DNA of 21,583 nucleotides from contig JBIKZA010000044.1 of the NCBI GenBank assembly GCA_044354975.1, positions 1 to 21,583 of the forward strand, in the 5' to 3' direction. The translations under genes were made by a program, and so were the position numbers. This DNA is from CAIZGX01 sp044354975. Lineage in GTDB: Bacteria; Bacteroidota; Bacteroidia; Flavobacteriales_D; Sanyastnellaceae. Within the stretch, counting starts at the first letter, position 1; each line of letters opens with the position of its first letter. The notes beneath the pieces were generated by a model. That model was not told the origin of the DNA. It was given only the letters and a program-made list of their open reading frames with translations, and ran no database searches. Below, piece by piece: positions 15,891 to 21,583 of the stretch.

Positions 15891-16505
15891 CTAGCTATTC
15901 GCTTTGCCGTATGGAACACGTTGTTGAAGACTTCGTCCCAATGTAATCTCGTCGGTGTATTCCAACTCTGCGCCAACGGCAATGCCTCGAGCGATAGAGG
16001 TAATTTCAATTGGAAGAGCTTGTAATTTTTTCGAAATATAAAACGCCGTTGTCTCTCCTTCCATGGTTGCATTGAACGCGAAAATTATTTCAGATACCTG
16101 ATCACGCTCGCAGCGTTCTACTAAACTTTGAACGGTTAAGTCAGAAGGCCCAATGCCGTCCATGGGGGAGATTAATCCGCCGAGCACATGATACAAGCCG
16201 TGAAACTGTGATGTGCCCTCCACCGCCATCACATCGCGAATGTCGGCCACCACACAAACCGTTTGCTTGTCTCTTCTCTCGTTGGCGCATATGCCACAGA
16301 GCTTATCGTCTGAAAGGTTGTGACAATTCGAGCAGAATTGAACGTGCTGTTTCATGAGTTGAAACGCAGATGAGAAGCGCTCTACTTCGTCGTTCGAACG
16401 GCGCAAAAGATCTAGCACAAGACGAAGCGCAGTCTTGCGACCAATGCCTGGCAACGAAGACATTTGATCAACGGCAGCTTCTATCCATTTCGAACTTGAA
16501 CTCAT
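15891..16505 (-). CDS. recR: Recombination mediator RecR
   Basis: RecR works with RecO (and RecF) to load RecA onto gapped single-stranded DNA. The 204 residues show the helix-hairpin-helix LPGIGRKTA (18-26), the four-Cys zinc finger (Cys58, Cys61, Cys70, Cys73 in CSNCHNLSDDKLCGIC) and the Toprim domain (VCVVADIRDVMAVEGT, 83-98, Glu96; then YHVLGGLISPMDG). The C-terminus ends RSLQQRVPYGKANS. I chose the ATG at 16505 (MSSSSKWIEAAVDQ); the frame is open 13 codons further upstream, but those residues do not look like RecR. recR is the first gene of a two-gene minus-strand unit with the fused glycosyltransferase and is divergent from the symporter gene across 91 AT-rich bases. Confidence 0.97.
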   Translation of the reverse strand: MSSSSKWIEAAVDQMSSLPGIGRKTALRLVLDLLRRSNDEVERFSSAFQLMKQHVQFCSNCHNLSDDKLCGICANERRDKQTVCVVADIRDVMAVEGTSQFHGLYHVLGGLISPMDGIGPSDLTVQSLVERCERDQVSEIIFAFNATMEGETTAFYISKKLQALPIEITSIARGIAVGAELEYTDEITLGRSLQQRVPYGKANS

Positions 16506-16596
16506 AGCAGCGAAATTACATGCAGTTGTTCGAAACCTTTTCAATAAACAAAAAGACTTTTCAAAAAAAATCGATTAATTGCAAAGAAAAACGCGC

Positions 16597-18075
16597 ATGT
16601 CCCCTCTTGTAATTGCTTGTGTTCTTATTGTGTATTTCATTGCTCTTTTTGCAGTGGCAGTTGTCACTTCAAAAAAGGCAGATAATGCATCGTTCTTCAA
16701 AGCGAATAAAAGCGCTTCGTGGGTTCTTGTTGCTTTCGGAATGATAGGCACTTCGCTTTCGGGAGTCACTTTTGTTTCTGTGCCAGGAACGGTGAGTATT
16801 GTGGGTATGCAGTACTTCATGATGGCACTTGGATTTTTTGCGGGATATTTTGTCGTGGCTTTTGTGCTGTTACCGCTATATTACAAATTGAATTTAACTT
16901 CCATCTATTCATATTTGGAACAGCGCTTTGGTTCTCCGTCTTATGAATTAGGCGCGTTGTTTTTTATTCTTTCGCGAACAGTAGGTGCTTCGTTGCGTTT
17001 GTTCCTTGTGGTGAACGTGATTCAGTTTTTAATCATGGATGCTCTCGGAGTTCCTTTCGCAGTAACAGCTGGAATTACCTTGCTCATGATCCTGGCGTAC
17101 ACATACAACGGCGGAGTGAAGACGATTGTTTGGACAGATACCCTTCAAACCTTTTTCATGTTATCTGCCTTGGTGGGATGTGTGATTTATATTTTGAATC
17201 AACTCGGCGGTTGGGATGCCGCATGGCAAGCCATTTCTAGCACGAAGGCGACAAGCGGATTGGATTTGGCTTATGTGTTTAACGGCGATGTGTTGCACAA
17301 GAAATATTTCTTGAAACAGTTTTTGGGCGGAGCGTTTATTACGATTGCCATGACCGGATTGGATCAGGAAATGATGCAGAAGAACATCAGTGTTTCGAAT
17401 TTGAAGGACTCTCAGCGTAACATGATTTCCTTCAGTGCGGTTATGGTTGTTGTGGTTGGAATGTTTCTTTTTTTAGGCGCGTTGCTCTTCGTTTACATGC
17501 AGCAGTTTCAGTTTGAAAAAGCATATGTTGGCGATGCTATTTTTCCGAACATGGTTATGCAGCACATGCCTCCAATTATGGGATTGTTGTTTATTGTCGG
17601 ACTGGTGAGTGCGCTGTTTCCCTCAGCCGACGGGGCTATTACGGCGTTAACGGCTTCTTTTTGTATTGACTTGCTTCGCTTTTCGAAGATGGAAAAGACA
17701 GAAGAGGAGAAAGCAAAAATTCGCAAGCGCGTGCATTTGTCGTTTACGGTTTTGTTCTTTTTCATTGTGTTGTATTTCCGTTGGTTGAATGAAAAGACGA
17801 TTGTAGATCTGCTCATGGATTTAGCTGGATATACCTACGGACCGTTGTTGGGATTGTTTGCTTTCGGCATACTCACGAAGCGTGAGTTAATAGGGAGCAA
17901 ATGGAATGTGGTTGTAATTTGCTTACTTTCTCCTGTGCTGACATATTTGCTTGCAATGAACAGTAAGGCGTGGTTCTTCGGTTACGAAATGGGAGCAGAG
18001 AATCTTATTGTGAATGGTGCAATAACGTTCGGCTTACTATACTTGCGAAGCCGATCGCGTCAAAATCTTGCGTAG
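16597..18075 (+). CDS. Sodium:solute symporter (SSS family)
   Basis: A 492-residue inner-membrane transporter of the sodium:solute symporter family, using the Na+ gradient to import a small solute. About 13 hydrophobic helices are visible from the first residues (MSPLVIACVLIVYFIALFAV). The early segment GMIGTSLSGVTFVSVPGTVS fits the broken TM1/sodium-site helix of the family. GLDQEMMQKNISVSNLKDSQ is the conserved cytoplasmic loop seen in SSS proteins, and LVSALFPSADGAITALTASF fits the TM8 Na+-site region. The protein ends with a short Arg-rich tail (LRSRSRQNLA). The frame is open to a TTG at 16579, but ATG 16597 is the likely start. Neighbouring genes do not reveal the substrate; sugars, proline, pantothenate or sialic-acid-type substrates are all possible in this family. 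Its last codons lie in a 25-bp tandem repeat. Confidence 0.9.
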   Translation: MSPLVIACVLIVYFIALFAVAVVTSKKADNASFFKANKSASWVLVAFGMIGTSLSGVTFVSVPGTVSIVGMQYFMMALGFFAGYFVVAFVLLPLYYKLNLTSIYSYLEQRFGSPSYELGALFFILSRTVGASLRLFLVVNVIQFLIMDALGVPFAVTAGITLLMILAYTYNGGVKTIVWTDTLQTFFMLSALVGCVIYILNQLGGWDAAWQAISSTKATSGLDLAYVFNGDVLHKKYFLKQFLGGAFITIAMTGLDQEMMQKNISVSNLKDSQRNMISFSAVMVVVVGMFLFLGALLFVYMQQFQFEKAYVGDAIFPNMVMQHMPPIMGLLFIVGLVSALFPSADGAITALTASFCIDLLRFSKMEKTEEEKAKIRKRVHLSFTVLFFFIVLYFRWLNEKTIVDLLMDLAGYTYGPLLGLFAFGILTKRELIGSKWNVVVICLLSPVLTYLLAMNSKAWFFGYEMGAENLIVNGAITFGLLYLRSRSRQNLA

Positions 18076-18124
18076 CATCTTTCGCTAGAATCTTGTGAAA
18101 CATCTTTCGTCAGAATCTTCGATT
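18064..18124 (+). repeat. 25-bp tandem repeat, about 2.4 copies, across the symporter stop codon
   Basis: The motif AATCTTG starts at 18064 and 18089, and a related AATCTTC at 18114, giving a steady 25-base period. Copies 1 and 2 also share CATCTTTCG (18076-18084 and 18101-18109). The repeat begins inside the last codons of the symporter gene, includes its TAG (18073-18075) and runs into the stop of paaD (18123). Small stems are possible: TAGC/GCTA at 18073-18087, GAAA/TTTC at 18097-18108, and AATC-TTC-GATT at 18114-18124. No intrinsic terminator is seen in this 47-base convergent gap. Confidence 0.7.
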
Positions 18125-18611
18125 AGATACACTTAAAATAGTCGAAAGGCTCTTTGCAGTCTTCGCATTTGTAAAGCGATTTGCAAGCGGTGCTTCCGAA
18201 TTGTGAAACCATGGAAGTTTGCGAAGACTTGCAACGCGGGCAGCGCACATCGCGCAGTTTACCCATGAGAAGATTTTTATCTGCGCTGCCCTTTTGCGGC
18301 GGCGCAATGCCATATTCTTCCAACTTAACACGAGCCTCTTCGGTCATCCAATCCGTTGTCCACGCCGGAGAAAGAATCGTCTTCACATCGAAATATTCAA
18401 TATGCATTTCCACCAACATTTCACGAACGTCTTGCTCTATGGCATGCATAGCAGGGCAACCAGAATAGGTGGGTGTAATGAGCACAATAACTTTGTTGTC
18501 TTCAATTTGAACATCGCGAACAATGCCCATTTCAACCACGTTCAAGACGGGAATCTCGGGGTCTTCAACTTCTTTCAGGAATCCCCAAATTTCTTGAATC
18601 GTGTAATTCAT
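18123..18611 (-). CDS. paaD: Phenylacetyl-CoA epoxidase accessory subunit PaaD
   Basis: PaaD is the accessory protein needed for a working phenylacetyl-CoA 1,2-epoxidase and belongs to the MIP18/DUF59 family linked to iron-sulfur maturation. The 162 residues begin with the MIP18-type domain (FLKEVEDPEIPVLNVVEMG, 11-29; LITPTYSGCPAM, 44-55, with Cys52). They end with a PaaD-specific zinc-ribbon-like tail: CPRC (Cys124, Cys127), Cys143, and CEDC (Cys149, Cys152) followed by FDYFKCI. The start at 18611 (MNYTIQEIW) is preferred to upstream in-frame codons because those would run back into paaC. Only one base separates it from the paaC stop, so the genes are an operon. Confidence 0.93.
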   Translation of the reverse strand: MNYTIQEIWGFLKEVEDPEIPVLNVVEMGIVRDVQIEDNKVIVLITPTYSGCPAMHAIEQDVREMLVEMHIEYFDVKTILSPAWTTDWMTEEARVKLEEYGIAPPQKGSADKNLLMGKLRDVRCPRCKSSQTSMVSQFGSTACKSLYKCEDCKEPFDYFKCI

Positions 18612-18612
18612 C

Positions 18613-19362
18613 TTACCACTTTGAATTCGGATAAGCGCGTTGCACGAATTGCAACTCACTTAACAAGTGTCCCAAATGTTCCGTGTGTTTCCCTTCGCGT
18701 CCGCCTTTGTGCATCCATCCTGAAACAGGCATTTGCAGAGTTGCTTCATTCAAGGTAGCCTGAACATTTTCCATCCACGTTTGATGAAGGCTTTCCACAT
18801 TCGGACAAATGCCAGATGCAGAAAGATCGGTATCGTTTGTATTTGGAATAAACCATTCGCCGGTATAATTCCAAATATCGTTAATGGCTTTTTGAATGCG
18901 AGCATGACTCTCTTCCGTGCCATCTCCCATGCGCAAAACCCAGTCGCGACCGTGTTGCAAATGGTAACGCACTTCCTTCACAGATTTCAAAGCGAATTCT
19001 TGAAGGAAGGTGTTGCTCGATTTGGAAAGTTCATTCAGATATAAATTATACCATTCCGAATACAAATACTGACGTGCAATGGTAAATGCGTAGTCTCCGT
19101 TCGGAAGTTCTAACGCCAAGAAATTTTTGTAATCCCAAGCATCGCGAAGAAATGCCCAATCGTCTTCCGTCTTCGCGTCGCCGCTAGTTTCAGCCACATG
19201 CTTGAATAGGAGGGTGGCTTGTCCAATGTAGTCTAGCGCCATGTTGCTTAACGCAATGTCTTCTTCCAACACAGGTCCGTGTCCGCACCATTCAGCAAGG
19301 CGCTGTCCGAGTATAAGATTGTTGTCCGCTAAGTGCAGAGCGAGTGCTTCTTCTTTCTTCAT
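18613..19362 (-). CDS. paaC: Phenylacetyl-CoA epoxidase structural subunit PaaC
   Basis: PaaC is the ferritin-like structural subunit that pairs with the catalytic di-iron subunit PaaA in the phenylacetyl-CoA epoxidase, which epoxidises the aromatic ring of phenylacetyl-CoA with O2. The 249 residues are almost wholly helical. Family segments are LADNNLILGQRLAEWCGHGP (11-30), ALSNMALDYIGQATLLF, DWAFLRDAWDYKNFLALELP, KEVRYHLQHGRDWVLRMGDG and a C-terminus with HLGHLLSELQFVQRAYP. It is the middle gene of paaB-paaC-paaD, with 2 bases from paaB and 1 base to paaD. PaaC is not itself catalytic and needs PaaA, which is not encoded in this window. Confidence 0.94.
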   Translation of the reverse strand: MKKEEALALHLADNNLILGQRLAEWCGHGPVLEEDIALSNMALDYIGQATLLFKHVAETSGDAKTEDDWAFLRDAWDYKNFLALELPNGDYAFTIARQYLYSEWYNLYLNELSKSSNTFLQEFALKSVKEVRYHLQHGRDWVLRMGDGTEESHARIQKAINDIWNYTGEWFIPNTNDTDLSASGICPNVESLHQTWMENVQATLNEATLQMPVSGWMHKGGREGKHTEHLGHLLSELQFVQRAYPNSKW

Positions 19363-19364
19363 GA

Positions 19365-19652
19365 TTACATGTGTCCGATTTCGTCAGGAATGTCGTAGAA
19401 TGTTGGATGACGATAAACCTTGTCGTTTGCCGGATCGAATAGTGCGTCCTTGTCTGCCGGAGCAGAGGCAGTGATTGCAGTGCTTGGAACCACCCAGATG
19501 CTCACGCCTTCCATGCGGCGGGTATAGACATCGCGTGCGTTTTCAATAGCCATTTTTGCATCGGTAGCATGTAAACTTCCAACGTGTTTATGCGACAATC
19601 CGCTTTTGCTGCGGATGAATATTTCCCATAGGGGCCAGTTCGACGTACTCAT
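19365..19652 (-). CDS. paaB: Phenylacetyl-CoA epoxidase subunit PaaB
   Basis: PaaB is a small subunit of the multicomponent phenylacetyl-CoA epoxidase and is thought to bridge or stabilise the PaaAC complex. The 95 residues match the family length and features: WPLWEIFIRSKSGLSHKHVG (6-25), SLHATDAKMAIENARDVYTR (26-45) and a segment VSIWVVPSTAIT, then the conserved end (YRHPTFYDIPDEIGHM). It is the first gene of the minus-strand paaBCD unit. The usual first gene, paaA, is absent: upstream lie 100 bases and then a divergent Crp/Fnr regulator gene. On the minus strand only a weak -7-like element is seen in that gap. Confidence 0.93.
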   Translation of the reverse strand: MSTSNWPLWEIFIRSKSGLSHKHVGSLHATDAKMAIENARDVYTRRMEGVSIWVVPSTAITASAPADKDALFDPANDKVYRHPTFYDIPDEIGHM

Positions 19653-19719
19653 AAGTTCTAATTCTAGTCACGAATTTAATCCCATTCACCTTCACAAAAA
19701 TCAGTTTCCACAATAATTC

Positions 19720-19727
19720 TATATTTG
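19720..19727 (+). promoter_or_regulatory. Bacteroidota -7 promoter element for the Crp/Fnr-family gene
   Basis: TATATTTG is a perfect match to TAnnTTTG and ends 25 bases before the ATG at 19753, giving a predicted transcript leader of roughly 20 bases. A matching -33 TTTG is not seen at the usual distance. It lies in the 100-bp region shared with the divergent paaBCD operon, where an autoregulator could bind. Confidence 0.5.
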
Positions 19728-19752
19728 TGAGGAAAATCATTACGCAAATCCT

Positions 19753-20388
19753 ATGTCAAATCTATCTGTAGCCGAGTTCCAACAAGTGTTTCCCGATATC
19801 TATGAACGTGAAACGGCAGAAGCAATTTTGGAAATTGGAAAACTTAAAAAGTTACGAGCAGACGATTGGATGGTCGACATTGGAGACCCGATTGTGTACA
19901 TGCCATTATTGTTGAAAGGACAATTACGCATTCTTCGTGAAGATGAAGACGGGCATGAATTGTTACTCTATTACATTCGTCCTGGCGAAACTTGCGCTAT
20001 GTCGCTTACGTGCTGCAGCGGGATTGCAGTGAGTAATGTTCGGGCAGTAGCGGAAGAGGATACAGAACTGCTGCTTTTGCCCATACAGATTATAGACGAA
20101 TGGACCACGAAGTATCCTTCCTTCAAATCATTTATTCTGAAAACCTATCAGCATAGATTCGAAGAATTATTGAATACCATTGATAGCATTGCCTTTCACA
20201 ATTTAGACGACCGCCTGTCGCAATTGCTAAAGCAGAAATCAGAGAAGGAGGGAAGTGAATTGAAAACCACTCACCAAGAATTAGCCAATCAATTGAATTC
20301 TTCGCGCGAAGTTATTTCCCGCTTGCTAAAGCAAATGGAGCGAAAGGGCAAAATTCAAATGGGAAGAAACAAGATTACTCTTTTATAA
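19753..20388 (+). CDS. Crp/Fnr-family transcriptional regulator with cysteine cluster
   Basis: A 211-residue regulator with an N-terminal cyclic-nucleotide-binding-type beta-barrel (about 10-125), a long dimer helix (about 125-160) and a C-terminal winged helix (TTHQELANQLNSSREVISRL, 172-191; then LKQMERKGKI). In the place where cAMP-binding proteins carry the phosphate-binding cassette, it has PGETCAMSLTCCSGIAVSNV (77-96) with Cys81, Cys87 and Cys88. The usual GE(x)GE...RSA pattern is not complete, so cAMP is an unlikely ligand. A related cysteine-bearing group is common in Bacteroidota; redox, metal or nitrosative sensing is only inference. It is divergent from paaBCD and may control them. 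Its 3' end overlaps the convergent inhibitor-like gene by 14 bases. Confidence 0.9.
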   Translation: MSNLSVAEFQQVFPDIYERETAEAILEIGKLKKLRADDWMVDIGDPIVYMPLLLKGQLRILREDEDGHELLLYYIRPGETCAMSLTCCSGIAVSNVRAVAEEDTELLLLPIQIIDEWTTKYPSFKSFILKTYQHRFEELLNTIDSIAFHNLDDRLSQLLKQKSEKEGSELKTTHQELANQLNSSREVISRLLKQMERKGKIQMGRNKITLL

Positions 20389-21526
20389 TTCTTTGAGTTA
20401 ACGTCCCGTCTTTCGTCGTTATGCGAATGAAGTAGAATCCAGTTGCAAGCTCAGACAAATCAATCGTTTTCTTCTTTGCATAGAAGAAATCTTTCATGGC
20501 AACTTGACCGGAAATATTCAACACTTGCATTTCTTTCCTTCCATCTAAATCTGCATTTATGTTTATGAATGAAGCAGTGGGATTCGGGAAAATTTCAATT
20601 TGCTTCATTAAATCGTTCACGCCAACTCCGCATTCACCTGCGGTGAAGTGCACTATGCCGTGGTAATAGATTGCTTCGCAAGAATTTCCATAAGTGACTC
20701 CATCGCAACCACACACGGGATCGTAAAGGGCAATGCAATCAATGGTATTATTAATTAGGGTTGAATCTACACACGTACTAGGTTCTGCGCAATTGCTCAA
20801 GCATTCTTCAAGAGTATTGTAGAAGGAAGAGGAGTAGTCAATATTTTCAATCAAGTAACCGCAACCACTATATCCTGAGCAAGATGCTCCGTTCGATGCG
20901 AATCCGAGAAACATATCGCAATCGCCAAAATTTAATGCGCTAACGTCGCTGCAAAGTGGTGCAGGCTGAATGCAAGAGCCTTCAGTGTAAGTCAATACAC
21001 CGCCGTAAACAACGGCTTCGCATGCATTGGCGTAAGTGACGTTGTTGCAACCGCATACAGGTAAAAAAACTGTTGGACAAATCGCATTCAAATCAATAAG
21101 TGTCGAGTCGATACATTCAATAAATACTGTCGTGTCTTCTAGGCAGGAAGCGTTGCAGGCATAAGTTGAAGTGAAGAATCCAAGTGAGTAATCGATTCCA
21201 TCTGAACCGATGTATCCGCAACCGCTAAGAGAAACACAACCGCTATCGGTCATGGCTATTCCAAGAGCCATGTCGCACATTCCGAAATCAACTCCAGATG
21301 GAATTGGAAGACAAGTTAAACCAGTACATTCTCCGTCGGTCCATGAGGTAACCCCACCGTAATTCGTTGCTTCGCAAGTGTTGCTGTATGTGTTTCCATC
21401 ACATCCGCATACGGGAGCCCAAATAGCAGGACACATAACGTCTAGGTTAATGAGTGTGGCATCAATGCATTGAGCAGAACTTACCAGAGATCCAAGGACA
21501 AAGAAGAAGGCGAGAATGTGTTTCAT
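20375..21526 (-). CDS. Secreted multi-Kazal, Kunitz-like cysteine-rich protein with T9SS sorting domain
   Basis: A 383-residue secreted protein. The signal peptide is MKHILAFFFVLGSLVSSA. Three Kazal-type modules (about 20-67, 138-185, 252-299) share the pattern 'APVCGCDGNTYSNTCEA...G.C' (e.g. PVCGCDGVTYGNSCEA, 270-285). Two other six-cysteine modules lie between them (Cys72, 84, 97, 103, 124, 128 and Cys192, 203, 216, 222, 242, 246), each with SGCGY and a final CxxxC; these recall Kunitz/BPTI domains but with different spacing. The last 75 residues are a T9SS type A sorting domain (IEIFPNPTASFININ, 310-324, to the C-terminus). Kazal domains typically inhibit serine proteases by plugging the active site, so protection against host, predator or self proteases is a reasonable inference. 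The 57 bases upstream to the window end show no clear promoter. Confidence 0.85.
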   Translation of the reverse strand: MKHILAFFFVLGSLVSSAQCIDATLINLDVMCPAIWAPVCGCDGNTYSNTCEATNYGGVTSWTDGECTGLTCLPIPSGVDFGMCDMALGIAMTDSGCVSLSGCGYIGSDGIDYSLGFFTSTYACNASCLEDTTVFIECIDSTLIDLNAICPTVFLPVCGCNNVTYANACEAVVYGGVLTYTEGSCIQPAPLCSDVSALNFGDCDMFLGFASNGASCSGYSGCGYLIENIDYSSSFYNTLEECLSNCAEPSTCVDSTLINNTIDCIALYDPVCGCDGVTYGNSCEAIYYHGIVHFTAGECGVGVNDLMKQIEIFPNPTASFININADLDGRKEMQVLNISGQVAMKDFFYAKKKTIDLSELATGFYFIRITTKDGTLTQRIIKE

Positions 21527-21583
21527 GTTGTTTAGAGAAGTGTTTGTGCGAAAAGGTTGTTCGGTTGGAAAAATAAAAGCCCT

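Noticed and set aside
16506..16544. Longer RecR start at 16544
   Set aside because: The extra 13 residues (MKRFRTTACNFAA) do not resemble the RecR N-terminus, while MSSSSKWIEAAVDQM leads straight into the conserved helix-hairpin-helix.
18219..18758. Long open frame on the plus strand opposite paaD and paaC
   Set aside because: Its product has no recognisable features and lies antisense to two well-supported genes; it is a by-product of their codon use.

Overview
The window looks like a chromosomal segment of a Bacteroidota bacterium, most likely order Flavobacteriales. Three secreted proteins end in type A type IX secretion (T9SS) sorting domains. Several short spacers carry the Bacteroidota -7 promoter element TAnnTTTG. 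The housekeeping proteins (RecA, RecR, MurQ, stand-alone MnmD-type methyltransferase, PaaBCD) have Bacteroidota-type sequences. I cannot name a genus. There are no rRNA or tRNA genes, no insertion sequence, no phage gene and no CRISPR array; this is a compact, mostly core region with some secreted accessory proteins.

Layout. 1-1651: the end of a DnaQ-like exonuclease gene, then a GT4-like glycosyltransferase. 1648-2235 (-): a small exported, probable outer-membrane beta-barrel protein. 2298-3586: a two-helix membrane protein whose stop overlaps the start of recA, closed by a symmetrical terminator. 3654-4769 (-): an M42 metallopeptidase, divergent from an MnmD-like tRNA methyltransferase gene (4811-5506). 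5573-10056: two large secreted T9SS cargo proteins separated by about 350 non-coding bases. That gap holds a 104-bp tandem repeat made of purine-rich tracts and strings of tiny hairpins. 10043-12229 (-): murQ, a conserved unknown gene and a SAM methyltransferase gene, in one tight unit. 12340-13959: a TPR/beta-propeller envelope protein resembling PorE without its OmpA domain. 13956-16505 (-): recR followed by a glycosyltransferase fused to what looks like a degenerate polyprenyl-phosphate sugar transferase. 16597-18075: a sodium:solute symporter. 18123-19652 (-): paaB-paaC-paaD, parts of the phenylacetyl-CoA epoxidase system without paaA. 19753-20388: a Crp/Fnr-family regulator. 20375-21526 (-): a secreted protein of alternating Kazal and Kunitz-like cysteine modules with a T9SS tail.

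How the genes fit together. Most of the window serves either DNA/tRNA/cell-wall housekeeping (recA, recR, mnmD, murQ) or the cell surface (two glycosyltransferases, a barrel protein, the PorE-like protein and three T9SS cargos). The regulator and paaBCD share a 100-bp divergent control region. Packing is very tight: four convergent gene pairs overlap at their 3' ends, by 4, 14, 4 and 14 bases.

The most unusual structure is the hairpin-string repeat at 7175-7422. The next most interesting items are the multi-headed inhibitor-like protein and the fused glycosyltransferase.
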